NCBI GenBank assembly: GCA_025201365.1 | Contig: JAIXMF010000088.1 | Span: 1-42,491, forward strand | Origin: Syncephalis plumigaleata | Taxonomy: Eukaryota > Zoopagomycota > Zoopagomycetes > Zoopagales > Piptocephalidaceae | Length of the DNA stretch: 42,491 bases | Direction: 5' to 3' | Shown: positions 1 to 11,719 of the stretch, in pieces | Numbering within the stretch: the first letter of the stretch is position 1 | How the letters are laid out: each line of letters opens with the position of its first letter | The notes under the pieces: model-generated | The model's database searches: none | What the model was told of the DNA's origin: nothing | The model's input: the letters and a program-made list of their open reading frames with translations, nothing else | Position numbers and translations under genes: made by a program

Positions 1-2081
1 TATAATGATCCTGCTGTATCGTCTCGCCATAATCATCGAATCGACGTCGACGTTCCGTGAATGGAAACATAGGAAATGATTGTGTTTGCTTGAAGAAACC
101 ACCGCTACGTACACCATCTCGTACGTATAGATCGTGTTCCGTGTCGAGCATTGCTTGATGACGTTCAGCATCTCGTACTGATCGATGTCGACCACTACCG
201 CCAGCACTTGCACCTGCACCACCTGCACTAATATCGCCTTCTCTTGGTGTTAAATGATCGAAATCCGTGTCCATAACATCATCAACATCCTCTTCATCTT
301 CTGAACCAGATGAATCTGAAGCAATACCGCCTTCATCTAGCACGTTACGACTACGTGCAATCACTGCTGCCTCATGAGCCTCTCGTTCTCGTTGTGTTCT
401 CTCCTCTTCTAGGTATAGACGTAACTCTTCACCTTCCAAGGGAATCTTAGTTTTCACCTAATTATAATGTGTAATTACACGTTAAACATGACACTTTCGT
501 AATTCAGCGAGTAATGCTTACCGTCACATCCATTGTTATGTCGAGTCCAGTGGCTGGATGTACCGTATTATCCTTGATATTGGCATAATACTTCATCCAT
601 GCATCATGCAGGTTACGAGTAATTGAATCTGGATCACCACGTTCCGTGAGAATAACCGTGTTATTGGGCTGTAACGCCCATTCGAGCCATAGCTGTCGAG
701 AATACCCGGTAATCATACTGGCACAAGTGGCCAACACCACCTTGGGACCAGTAAATTTGTCCAGCTCTTCTTTATTGTGAATTAAACGAATGGCACTATA
801 ATTTGATTACGTTGTAATATTATTATTATAAATATTGTATATGAATATCATAGGGTTATCATGACAATGAGTGATTATACTCCACTTACCGAAAATCAAA
901 TGGATGCTCCCTAGATTGATGGAATTGCTTTGCCGCATTACCTCCCATCCATTCTGTCATACTTTTCGCATATTGTATCGCGTAGTAGCTGGTGTGCCCT
1001 AATAGCAATAGCGGTGCCTTTATCTTTTGCGTCGACCAATGTTGATCAAGGAGGTAGGCCAACTCTAGAATACGCAGTGATGCATCTATTGGAATAAGAA
1101 CATTGCCACCGGCCTCTATGGTGGTATTAATTGTTTCTACAAATAAAGTTAGATAACAGTTTAATGATCTATACAGATAATAGTGCTCGTTTTTATCCTA
1201 CCGAATAGTGCTAAATCCCGTTGTTTCCTAGGTGGTTGCACCGATAGTGCATTGAATGCATCCGTAATAAGAATAGATGGACGCATGAGTGCTTCCAATA
1301 CCACGCCATTAGCATGTAACACCGTGCCATTAAGATGTCTAATGAGCATATAAATAGTTGTATTACTTAGTCGATGTTCATTATTGATACTAGACGACAG
1401 CAACAACAACAACAACATACCTTTCCTTTTTATGATTGTAATCTACCGCATATACAATCTCCTCCGTATTCTTATGTATCTTCCAGAGAGCGCCACCAAT
1501 GGTGTGTCCTGCCATATAGGCCACAACGGTAATACCGGCACATTTCCCGCTCAATTGCACGGGTTGCGAGTGTTTCAACGTGGTCATACGATTAAATGCA
1601 TGCTCAATATCATCGATGGTAAATAGCTTAAAATCCTCCTCTTGTCGACGCGACTGGAATGCATCGCGTAGTTCTAATCGACCCATGTACTGTACGGGTA
1701 GCGTAGCGTATACAGGACAATTCAGTCCTAAATGGGCTAACGCGTATGGATACGCGCCTAAATGACGAATATCCGCATGCGATAGTAAGACTGCATCGAC
1801 ACGTGGCGCAACACTAAGCGCAAGCGAGAAAAGAATGAGCACATATAGGTACATACATATGTATGTAGGTATGTATGTAGGTATGTTATCTACGCTGTAA
1901 TAAATGAGATCGCATTAGTATACTATGCTTACCGTTTTAACGATTCAAGATCTTGCAAATCGAATGAATCAAGCCAGCCACAATCAAGTAGAATCTTCGC
2001 GTTATCGATTTCTAATAGGTAGCAGAGCCCACCTTCGTTCAACGCGCCGGAGAGCGGTGTGAACTTGATGTAACTCGTCAT
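1..2081 (-). CDS. CFT2: CPSF100/Cft2 subunit of the cleavage and polyadenylation factor, C-terminus cut by window start
   Basis: Six exons are seen on the minus strand: 1933-2081, 1421-1813, 1202-1338, 890-1136, 522-795 and <1-457; all phases join without a stop. They give about 552 residues, roughly two thirds of the usual length. The start MTSYIKFTPLSG followed by CYLLEID and LLDCGW is typical of CPSF2/Cft2, as are HTIGG, the DAFNA region and the QPPRKQRD block. The metallo-beta-lactamase metal motif is degenerate (SHADIRHLG where active CPSF73 has HxHxDH), as expected for this non-catalytic partner of the CPSF73/Ysh1 nuclease. An acidic, Gly/Ala-rich linker (exon 6) precedes the window edge. 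In the family it acts in the nucleus in pre-mRNA 3'-end cleavage. It is divergent from the RING/LON gene across about 1.8 kb. The assignment is firm; exon edges are my reading of splice consensus and phase. Confidence 0.93.
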
Positions 2082-3075
2082 GATCTAGCATAGAAGGAAC
2101 ATGCACCGCTTTTCAAGTGAGCAATTAGTCGAATAGATAAAACGATAAGCTTGGTGAATATTATGAAATGTGATGGAAATAGCCTGTACACACACACACC
2201 ATTCAATTACTGTTTATCACATGACTATTTCTCATTGTTATTGTAACAATCGATTGAATAGATAGTGGCGAGTATTCTTGCGTAGTTAATATCATTTCAC
2301 GATTATGTAGCACGATAATATCTGTACTTGTATCATAATTATTATTTAATCAAGCTATATAGCATTATTAGTAGTAATACCCGGTGTTGAATAAGACAAT
2401 CTAACCGAATCAATACTGAAATGAACGCAATAAATCATGACGCGATATTAACGTTGCTGACCAATTGCCAATAATAAGTGATATCCGGACCGAATAGCAT
2501 GTGTTTCTGCCTTATTTACCGCCTTGAATTTCACCTATTATAAGGGATTAGTATTGGTGATAGCAATGACAACGGAGCTAATGGAGCCGTGATTAATGAT
2601 GCTACCTTTCTAAATCAATGTAATCCTGTAATGTATTTGCTTCGTTCTCTTGAATGAAATATAATAATAATCAACTGCTAGTTAATTATCTGATAACTCG
2701 GACCGATTTGTCAATTATTACTAAGTATTGTTGTTATAGGACCAATAATTGTACGAAATAGACTGGTAAAAGTAGTTGATATCGGACCGAATAGAATAGA
2801 AACGTATATACTATCGAATACGAGGTTAGAATTAACGTATTTCTCGACTGATAATTGTATATCATAGTAATAATACTACATGTATTGCTGACTAATTAAA
2901 TAAATGTGATCGAGTTTACCATACTGTCAATGTATACGACTAGGAATATGGTCAAACAAATGATAGTTCACGCTACGAATTAAGCACTGCCAAGTCACAC
3001 GGAATAACTTCTTGTACCAATTCAATGTGGACCGGGCCGAACAATGCAGCGCTCTTTTCATTCATTGTGTGCTTG

Positions 3076-3118
3076 ACACACACACACGCACACATACAGA
3101 GAGAGAGAGAGAGAGAGG
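3076..3118. repeat. AC then GA dinucleotide microsatellite
   Basis: An alternating CA tract passes directly into an uninterrupted GA tract. A simple repeat with no sign of coding use. Confidence 0.85.
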
Positions 3119-3320
3119 AAAAGAGAGATACATCCATCCATACAAATATATCAATGCTAGACATGTGAACACAGCAATAACCGTATAAATGGGTTGGTAC
3201 CAAATTCATTTATTGTGTCATCGTCATTTATATTTGGTACCTCGCTTTAACTCCTCCTATCTTATACTTTTCTTTCCTTTTGACTATTACTAATATTACT
3301 TTGAATATTGTAAAAGTTCT

Positions 3321-3361
3321 CTATTTATTTATCTATTTATCTATTTATCTATTTATCTATT
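3321..3361. repeat. TTAT/CTAT tetranucleotide microsatellite
   Basis: About ten tandem units of CTAT/TTAT type in the region upstream of the RING/LON gene. Likely length-polymorphic. Confidence 0.85.
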
Positions 3362-3925
3362 GATATCACTACAGTTAGCCATTTCTAGTCAGCTAGACCG
3401 TAGAACAATAGATGTACAAGATTTGATTTAGCAGTCGTGTGTTTACGGGTAAGTAATAAAAACGAGCCGCCCATTTTCTCAATTGGCAGTGTAGATATGC
3501 AAAATGGTATATGATATTGCCTGTTGTTATATTGCTACTACTACTGCTACTACTACTACTGCTGCGAATAAAGTCGTCGTTTGACCACATTGTTAATTTG
3601 ACTTCTTCGACACTCCTTTCCCACTTTGAACATGCATCTCATTGACTACTTATATTTTATCACCATTTATTATAGATATCCAGTCAATGCTGCCTGCTAT
3701 CAATTCGTAACCACAACCACTACAACAAGAACCCTAGTTATTAGAGTGTGATAGTTTACATGTTGGTCTCCACAGACCGAACCCACTTTGGCTATTGTCA
3801 GTACAGACAATCGTGTAATTACTAGCAAGTGTCCCGCTTCTCTTGAACCGAGAGTGTAGTACTGCCACAGTGTTGGTAAACAAGCAAGCAACGCCTTTTC
3901 CCCTGATTCCTTTAGTATAACAATC

Positions 3926-5793
3926 ATGCCTCATCGCTTCTTGGAACATTTCCTACGTCGCAATGGAGGTGACGCCAGTAATAGCAACAGAAATAATGGA
4001 CTTACATTTCCGAATCCCATCTCTCTTGAAACCAGCAACAACAGCAACGACGACAACAACAACAGCAATACTACTACTACTACTACTACGCAATCAGCTT
4101 TCATTGATACTAGACGACGTACAAGTAGATATCTCGGCAATTTATTCAATCGTCTATCGAATGCACGTCAACCGACATTGACTGAATCCTCATTAGAACA
4201 GGATTTGCTAGTGACACGACTTGTCGGTCTATTGCCGGGTGCAGCCTGGTTACAATGTCATCGTTGTACAGCATTAATACGAGATCCAGTGGTGGTGTTT
4301 CATCCGGATGAGCAACTATCTACACACACTAGAAAGGAAAGACGAAGACTAAGAAGGGAAGCGGCTGCCGAGCAACCGGATCCCACATTACGACATGATG
4401 GCTGGGAAATTATAGATTATTTGGAGAGAGCGGAACTATGCTACCAAGAGGAGGATGTGGGTAATGGTCAAGGATTCCAAGTGTCTCCCGGTTTATTACG
4501 ACCGTATTGTCGATCATGTATAGCGGTAACACCAAATGCATCTACTTCTGCTACTGCTACTGCTACTACTAGCGCTAGTACTGCCGCCACTATGGATGAT
4601 CAACCACAAGTGACCTGGCTAGGACGCGTCATTGATGTCACCTTATTACGTATTCTCGACAGTGTTAGAACTATGGCCCTGGAACTTGGTCGTGCCATTG
4701 ACGACCAGGATAACGAGACGGATGAGATGACGCTTGCGGCTATCGCGGAATGTTATCGTCCACGTTTACTGGATGATCTACAATGTGATATATGTCGAAA
4801 TCTACTCTATCACCCTATTGTGACGCCGTGTGGACACACCTTCTGCCGTAGTTGTTTGGAACGAGCTCACGATCATAGTCAGATATGTCCATCGTGTAGA
4901 CAGTCATTGCCAAGTCCAGTGGTGCTATTCACTCAGGGCAAACATCATCTAGTAACGGCATTGACCAAATTGTGGTTCCCGCGTGAATTAGACGAGCGCA
5001 AAGACATGGCGCTTAAGGACGAACCATCCGGCCACTTCATTAATTATAACTTTCACGTGCATGGCGCATTGATACCAATATTCGTGTGTGCATTAGTATT
5101 TCCCGGTATGCCTTGTTACTTGCATATATTCGAGCCTCATTATCGTCTGTTGATTCGTCGTTGCTGGATGGGCTCTCGTCGATTTGGTATGGTGTGCAGC
5201 TGGCCACCCACACCAGAGGGACAGACGCCACCCTCGGATCGTCCGCTCTATCGGGAATACGGCACTATGCTATGGATAGAACGAGTACGCTTCCTACCCG
5301 ACGGTAGACTGGTGGTGCTGACTCGAGCGGAGCGTTATTTCCGAGTAATGCGCATTGAACCACAACTAGACGGCTATAACATGGCGAGTGTCATGTGGGT
5401 CGATGACTCGGACATTCCACAGCGATTTAGCTTGATTAATCCGCAAGAGCGTGAACATGACGAAATCGGTCTGACCAACACCATTCCTGATAGTGAGAGT
5501 AGTCGTCGTGATAGTACTTCTGATGGTAGTGGCGATGATATGGTTGTAGATACTACTCCATCACTACCATCTAATCATAGCGAGGAAAGAAACAACAACA
5601 GCAACGACGATGATGACGATGACGATGACGATGATCATGACAATGTGTCATGTAGTGATCATCATAGTAGTCGAGCACACTCGATGACGAATACAGCAAC
5701 GGCTAATGACTCAGTGGCTGTATCACTTGGTGCTAGTCTATTAGCTGCCGCTGCTACCGTAAGTAATCATGACCATCCTAATCCTACTACTAT

Positions 5794-5824
<31 letters not shown>

Positions 5825-6247
5825 GCTACTGCTACTACGCATACCACTCCTTTATCTGCCACCGCTGTTGTTGTCTCCAATACTGCAAATGTGGATATAA
5901 TGACACGTAATGCGGCCGCTTCCTTATATCATTCGCATCGCCTACTTGATCCAAATCTGATTGCACTTAGTCAACTCATCTATACGCGTATGATGTACTA
6001 TCGTCAACAAGCGACACATGTGCAACGTCAACAGATTGACAACGTCTACGGTAGTATGCCTAACAATGATGCGCAAGCACTTAGTTTCTGGGCCGCCAGT
6101 GTCGTCCCCATTGATAAACACATTCGCTACAACGCTCTAATAGTGGGCTCGGTGCGTAATCGACTTATTCTCATTTCACAATGGCTCGACGCCCTAGATA
6201 GAATGCATCAGAACTGGTGGCGTTCCAATGCATGTACCGTTATGTGA
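3926..6247 (+). CDS. RING-finger and LON substrate-binding domain protein (LONRF type)
   Basis: A single exon of 773 aa. A C3HC4 RING runs from C287 to C324 (CDICRNLL, TPCGHTFCRSC, CPSCRQS). An earlier, widely spaced CxxC pair set (LQCHRCTAL near residue 110 and YCRSC near 193) may be a degenerate first zinc domain. A LON N-terminal domain starts near residue 382 (IPIFVCALVFPGMPCYLHIFEPHY) and ends with the helical segment FWAASVVPIDKHIRYN near the C-terminus. The two LON parts are split by a long Ser/Thr/Asn/Asp-rich insert (about 515-655) with poly-Asp and poly-Thr coded by GAY and ACT repeats. RING plus LON is the LONRF arrangement, so an E3 ubiquitin ligase role is likely; substrates are unknown. 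The start is the first in-frame ATG of the open frame. Confidence 0.88.
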
Positions 6248-6420
6248 TAACAATGTCGATAAGTGCCATTACACTACTCTTATTCCATCATCATCATCAT
6301 CATCATCACTATTATCGTTGCTGCTGCTGATCTACTATTTACTTTTAATATTTGTAACTTTCTTTACATATTTATTCACTCTATATTAGTGGTATTATCA
6401 TGGCTAACCATCTAGCCGAT

Positions 6421-6454
6421 TCTCTCTCTCTTTCTTTCTCTCTCTCTCTCTCTC
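6421..6454. repeat. CT microsatellite
   Basis: Nearly pure CT/CTTT pyrimidine tract in the 3' flank of the RING/LON gene. Confidence 0.8.
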
Positions 6455-6480
6455 CTTCACTTTATACGCTGTCTTTTCTC

Positions 6481-6504
6481 CTCCTCAAATCTTCTTTTGA
6501 GGAG
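6481..6504. repeat. Perfect 9-bp inverted repeat with 6-nt loop
   Basis: CTCCTCAAA (6481-6489) and TTTGAGGAG (6496-6504) are exact complements around a pyrimidine loop. It lies about 235 nt past the RING/LON stop codon, so it may fold in that mRNA's 3' UTR. Function unknown. Confidence 0.5.
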
Positions 6505-6756
6505 CCATCTACTGTACTTTTACTATTGTTATTTTACTAATCGGAAATCTCGCTTTATTTCTCCATTAAGTCGGTGGATAGTAGTCAACTATATATACAC
6601 GCATATATATATATATTATTACTTAGAAATACATCGACTTATTAGATCACCTGCTTAATACTGCTCATAACTATAGATGATGATAATATCCACTACAACT
6701 CTAATTATTTAATAGTAGTAGGTCGTACAATCCACATAATAAAATATTTATCCAGA

Positions 6757-6932
6757 ATGCGGATCGGCCGCATACTGGCTCCTCCCACTCCTCGCCGAGT
6801 GAACCTACTTCCTGGGACTCCATCAACAAGGCAGTATTCCGAACGGAGTATTACCTCAAGATGGTAGCCCCCTCGTGGAGCCTTTAGGGCCGGCCCACGT
6901 AAAGACGTGGCGGCCTAACTCGAATCATTTTT
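6757..6932 (+). ncRNA. Candidate structured noncoding RNA, family not recognised
   Basis: About 165 nt of GC-rich sequence stands out in AT-rich DNA and folds into a consistent set of stems. A 6-bp 5' hairpin pairs 6757-6762 with 6768-6773. A closing stem GGCTCC/GGAGCC (6777-6782 with 6877-6882) encloses a CACTC/GAGTG hairpin (6786-6801) and a long arm: CCATC/GATGG (6820-6824 with 6860-6864), AGG/CCT, then a 7-bp stem 6834-6840 with 6845-6851. A strong 3' hairpin pairs CCACGT/ACGTGG (6895-6900 with 6905-6910), extended by a bulged outer stem to 6918. A run of five T (6928-6932) follows, and a TCGAATC string just before it resembles part of a Pol III B box. Plus strand is preferred because of the T run. 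I could not match it to 5S, SRP, RNase P/MRP or spliceosomal RNA motifs. Confidence 0.45.
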
Positions 6933-7207
6933 ACACAATAATTTGAGAATGCAGTTAACTTTATTCATTTAATTATTAACAGCAGCGGCCCACTTGCTTT
7001 TAAAAATAAAAAATAATAAAATAATAAAATATTTATCTTTAACAAATAAATGATGATACATGAACATATGCTATACTTTTGTACAAGTGTAATGAACTGA
7101 TTTCCTCTTTATTCTCAATGGAAAGTTGTATATGACTCTCCTTAGACGGATGATAAAGGAAAATATGAGCAATAATAGCCTGGGGCATATTTGTATAATT
7201 AAATAGA

Positions 7208-8160
7208 TTATAATTTAGCCACTGCAGATTGAACGTGGTATGGCAACAAGAATGGTTGTACCATATCGTTGACTTGCTTCTTGACCGCTGCCAGATTAGC
7301 CCCGTTGACCGTCATTCGATAGTGGATAAGCGTGGAGATAAGCTGATTATTCAGCTTTTGTGCCAGCAAATTTTTAGCCGGTTGGGTTACCTCATTGTAA
7401 GGATAAGTTGCGCTGAAATTAATGAAGAACAAATTGTTGCCATGCAAACAAATGCTCTTATCGATATTTCCATGATACGCCCATTTCTTCTTTGCCATAA
7501 AATTGATAACCGTTAGAATCTGGCTTGATATGTGATTGACAAATTCGAGCTTCTCTGCTGGTGTGTTGAATTTCCTCGTGTTAAAAGCATCGTACAACAG
7601 AGAATCACATTTTCTTGGTGACATGTAGCAAATCTCCGATGGAAACTTGTACTGATTGACATTGAAAGGGAAGAAAGCATTTGACATATCGACTTTCTTG
7701 CTAATGCCCTCGTCGTAGAATTGCTAGTTTAAATAGTGTACCCATTGTTATTATGGTAAATAAATGTCATTTGCATTATACTTACCTTGTATATCAAGTA
7801 GGTTGCACTCTTGCTGTTTTGATCGCCACAAGCAACAGTTACCGGATTGCCTCCGAATGTACCGACGGCTATCCTGGCACCGCCATTGGTACTTAGCACC
7901 TCTTTAATATTTAAACCATGAACACTCTTGATGTTGTTACCCATGACGCTGTATGGATCATTGGCATTCTGCGTTTGTGATGATAGCGCATCAAATTATC
8001 AATAAATAATGTAATCATCTAGTTCCATGTTGATGTTACGTACCTGTGAAGAGCCAAACCATAAGAATGACATTGCAGCACTTTGCACATCGGTTACCAG
8101 AAGTAATGTGCTAACAAGTGTAGCAGCAATCAAATTGTACTTTGGAGAAAGGGAGATCAT
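7208..8160 (-). CDS. Secreted kinase-like protein with degenerate catalytic motifs (pseudokinase)
   Basis: Three exons, 8044-8160, 7786-7968 and 7208-7723, join in phase to 271 aa. The N-terminus (MISLSPKYNLIAATLVSTL, cut after about residue 27) looks like a signal peptide. The rest matches in layout the kinase encoded at 12225-13614: a beta3-like LIYK with Lys near residue 100, a helix SSQILTVINFM, then YHGNIDKSI where active kinases have HxDxKxxN, and NFS (202-204) where the paralogue has DFD. Catalytic Asp is Asn186, the loop Lys is Asp188 and the metal-binding Asn is Ile191. No APE motif or full C-lobe follows. It is therefore probably not an active kinase. An intron sits directly after the signal-peptide exon, as in the paralogue. 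No homologue outside this window is known to me. Confidence 0.65.
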
Positions 8161-9865
8161 ATTGACGATGATAATGATGTTGATGATGTTGATGATACGC
8201 GTTACGATGATTGTTCACTAGGAACCACGAGTGTAGAGTAGAGAAAGATAAAGTGAAGAGCGTGAAATGGAATGGAATGAATGAAAAGGCGATGTTGTTA
8301 CTTGATTGTCTCTAGACCAGCGAGCGATACAGATACATACACCGCTTAATTGCAAATACCATCTTTGGTATTTATAACAAATGGAATAGCTTCTCTATTG
8401 GATAGTGCGATCGTGTGTTTTACTCGAAACATCGTGCACACCAACCTAGAACCATTTCCAGTCATGGAAACGTGGTGTTGTTGTTCGTTATGGCACGTAT
8501 AAATTAGGCACCACGGAGCATCATCCAAAACGGTAAATCTCTAACGAAATACATGTGGCATTTCCAATGAACATTGATTAAGAGGACTGGGCCCATGTAA
8601 AATATATGTTGATTGTGCATGTGCGCTCGTTTTCTAGAAATCTAAAAAGGGGTACACGCTTCACTATAATCCTGGTTGCAGAAATACGAAAACCATGGTA
8701 GAACAGTTCAGTCGTCGTCATTTCTCCCTAATCATTTATGCAAGAGAGCAATATAATCGTGTGTGCGTGTGTCACGTACATGAAAATAACCATTAGAAAT
8801 AAATGAATGAATGATAGTGTAATGCTAGATGACTTGTTCATTATAGCATGTCATTTACAGGCTTTTTCCATCCAATTTGCGCAGTTAGCTTTTTGTCTTT
8901 ACGAATAAATAATAGTTACCACTAATTGTAATATATGATATCGCGATCATTAACATCTCCCTCAACTGCTAGGGCGATGACAACTACTCAATAATAATAG
9001 TAATGCGATAATGGTGTTAACAATTGTGTAGAGTTATCTATTAATAAACTGCAAAAGTTAAAGGATAAATGCGCTAATTGGATGGAAAAACACTGTATGC
9101 CAAGTACGCATTGTTGTCTGGCTAAAAAAGAATACCCAACTGATTTGTGTTGTCATTTTTACTGCCGCATGGTTTTTTTTGGGGAGGAGCGGAATATACA
9201 CCTAGTGAGGATGTTACCAGTATGATTGTATGTATTAATAGCATTGACATGTGTTGTCATATTATGCGCACACAACATCACTTGTATACAATGATAACAA
9301 TAATAATGTAATTACTTGTAAGATGGATACAGCTGCTTTATGCTGCGAAATACTGATAAATATGCAATGTAAATGATGATATAAATAAACAGATGAAATT
9401 ATCACTAGTATACGTATTTGTTCTATCGGGTGTTTGACTTGCCGATCCGATAACGCAGTCATTATTGATCTGTAATCGTTCATGGATAACCCAACAACTT
9501 GGCTTGTGGTGACCGGTACTCTCTTTGCCGCAAATCTAATGCCGATGTTGATAATAAAAGTTACTCGGGAATGATTATATCTCCGGAAGTTGTTCGTAGT
9601 ACGTGTGTGCGTGTGTGTAAGAACGTCTATAAAACTACGAACATTCGATGTTGCTGTCTAAGATATGTATTGTTCATTGCACTCACACAGTCTCACTCAC
9701 ACGCATACGCACGTATTGTTAGTTACTCACTTTTTCATAACATCAATTCAGTTTATCTCGGTTGTCTGTACTCGCTTTGTGACAGTGCTATTTCTGGTGT
9801 AGTCGATTTACGTTGCATCTCGTAGTTTCATCGTATAGCCTACTTGAAATTCAATTTACAACGAT
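8161..9865. other. Intergenic region with a MITE
   Basis: Between the minus-strand kinase-like gene and the plus-strand acyltransferase. Apart from the MITE at 8858-9095 I see no gene. The short open frames at 8346-8528, 9262-9483 and 9499-9825 have no recognisable domain and are judged chance. Confidence 0.55.
8858..9095. mobile_element. MITE copy A, TA target duplication, 238 bp
   Basis: The left end CAGGCTTTTTCCATCC and the complement of the right end CAGTGTTTTTCCATCC are terminal inverted repeats that agree over about 27 bp apart from the two bases after CAG and one internal base. Both sides are flanked by TA (8856-8857 and 9096-9097), the target duplication of the Tc1/mariner/pogo superfamily. 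It has no coding capacity. The element at 20484-21062 has the same two distinct end types in opposite orientation and shares a further stretch inside one end, so the two are copies of one family. Confidence 0.85.
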
Positions 9866-11719
9866 ATGCCAGCAGCTGCACATGAGTGCGATACCGTTGA
9901 CAACAGTCTACGTCAACGTCATCAAGCCACATCACTAATTGATGACAAGCAAGCAACATTTGAAGCAGATGAAAGGTTGCCGACATCCATCGGTGCGGAG
10001 GGAGTATCGCCAGCTTCAACTGCATCAACCTCTTATCATCTGAATCCAATCGATGACATATTTGTACGTATTACTACGCCAGAACGTAACTTTGGCGTGG
10101 CATCTCTATTCTGGGTGGAAGGCAATGTCCATACGACTACCATTCTATCATTGATGGAGCGTCTAGTGGAACGTGAACCGAAATTTCGACAACGCTGTAT
10201 TCAAGGATCGTTTTTCAAAACAGCACACTGGGTGGACATGGAAACAACAACAGCAATGACAACGACAACGATCAAGGATGATACGGGTATCATTGAATCA
10301 AGTAGCAATGAAGCGCTACCAGCTCATGCATGGAGTGTTAAGGATCAGCTTCATGTAATAGAAATGGATAGGAATAATGGTGAAACCGCGACATCCAAGG
10401 AAGCAGTCGAAGAATACGAGAAAAGGTGGATCGAGGACAAGTTTAGTGAGTTTGTCAGCCGCTCTTTCGACATGCGCCTTCCTATGTGGCGTCTCTTGCT
10501 AGTACGTGGCCTATCGGGAAATCGATCCGTTATTGGTATAGTGTCTCATCATTGTATGGCTGATGGGCAAGGATTTGCTCGGGTAATGAGCAGTATAATG
10601 AAGCCGGTAGAACTTGACACCGATACACAAACTAGCCTAAAAACCACACTTGCAACAACAGGATCAATAGGTACAAAGAAATTGCCACCAGTCTCCTTGG
10701 GCGATCAGAATGAAGATGCCACGATAGCATTACGTAATTTTGCTCTTACCGTTCATGCGCAAATCGAACTTACGTTAGGTGTATTAGTACATCTATTGCT
10801 TGTCTTGTGGTATTCACTCCTAACCCTGACTAGAGTGACATTCTTTAGTCGTCAAAGTTTCCGTACACATCACCCGCAGACTAACAAGAAACGCATTGCG
10901 TGGACCGATGCAATGAGTATGAGCGATATTAAAACTATACGAACTGCATATCCCAAGGTTACGCTTAATGATGTTATGGTTGCCTGCGTGGAGCGATCGT
11001 TTGCCGCCTACATGGACAGTATCGATCGGGAGATGAATGATGAAGACGGCAGCAACAACAATAGTGATGGTATAAACACGTCTAGCTTACGAAATCACCG
11101 TCGTGATAACATGCTTAATCTCAGTGTTCCAAAAGGTCTTCGCGGCATTAGCGACTCTCGTTTCGAGAATCTTGCAGGTATCGATTATTTGTTACTTCCA
11201 CTTTTACCGGAATCTGCATCAACATCCACTGTAATCAAGCATGCACACGAATGTATGAATCGCGTGAAAATGTCGCAAATTGCATCTGCCACAAGAGCAG
11301 CTACTTTTGCAGTTACCAAGTTACTTGGTCCAGGTGCTATTTCAGTACCATTGTAAGTGATATACGCGATAAATTATGATTATAATGCAATACTAATTGA
11401 TCTACTTTATTATAGCTTAAACCATTACATGGACAACTCTCATGGTATTCTCACAAATGTACCTGGTTCACCGAGAGAACTCTACTTTGCTAATGGTGCT
11501 GAAAAGCATCGTATCATCTCGTGTATCATGTACCCGCCCGCACTGTTTGAAGGATCAACCAGTATTGCTATCGCCTCGTATAATGGCGAGGTTAGAATAG
11601 GCCTCATCGCGGATGATTTGTCCGAATATCCGGACCAAGCACGTGTAATGGCAGATGGCATTTATACAGCATTCCAAAAGATGCTACTGGATGCTTGTGA
11701 TGGGCCTGAGTCGTTGTAA
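9866..11719 (+). CDS. WS/DGAT-type O-acyltransferase (wax ester synthase/diacylglycerol acyltransferase family)
   Basis: Exons 9866-11352 and 11416-11719 join through a 63-nt GTAAG/TATAG intron to 596 aa. The active-site motif HHxxxDG is present as HHCMADG (228-234), with the expected PMWRLLLVRG block shortly before it. After the intron the conserved TNVPGS motif of the C-terminal WS/DGAT domain appears. The N-terminal part (DDIFVRITTPERNFGVAS) matches the family's substrate-side start. A hydrophobic segment at about 303-325 may anchor the enzyme in the ER or lipid droplet membrane. Members use acyl-CoA to esterify fatty alcohols or diacylglycerol; the real substrate cannot be told here. An Asn/Ser-rich loop lies near 390-415. 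It is flanked by secreted kinase-like genes with no clear functional link. Confidence 0.85.

Larger units (their letters stand above)
2082..3925. other. Intergenic region between divergent CFT2 and RING/LON genes
   Basis: This AT-rich stretch of about 1.8 kb has no convincing coding sequence. It contains an AC/GA dinucleotide run (about 3076-3118), a tetranucleotide run (3321-3361), a CTA/CTG trinucleotide patch (about 3533-3563) and several copies of a CGGACCG-like motif (about 2480-2800). It should hold both promoters. Confidence 0.6.
6248..7207. other. Intergenic region with simple repeats and a structured RNA candidate
   Basis: It follows the RING/LON gene and holds an ATC repeat (about 6289-6308), a CT run (6421-6454), a perfect 9-bp hairpin (6481-6504), an AT run (about 6604-6618) and the GC-rich foldable segment listed separately. 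The rest is AT-rich 3' flank of the minus-strand kinase-like gene. Confidence 0.6.

Noticed and set aside
2973-3209. 78-codon minus-strand open frame
   Set aside because: Built on the AC/GA microsatellite; low-complexity product without homology.
6757-6932. HDV-like or hammerhead ribozyme, SRP RNA, 5S rRNA or RNase P identity for the structured segment
   Set aside because: The required core motifs (CUGAUGA/GAAA, nested pseudoknot strands, helix 8 loop, loop C of 5S, CR-I/CR-V) were not found.
9499-9825. 108-codon plus-strand open frame before the acyltransferase
   Set aside because: No domain, irregular Cys-rich composition, and it fills the expected promoter and leader of the next gene.
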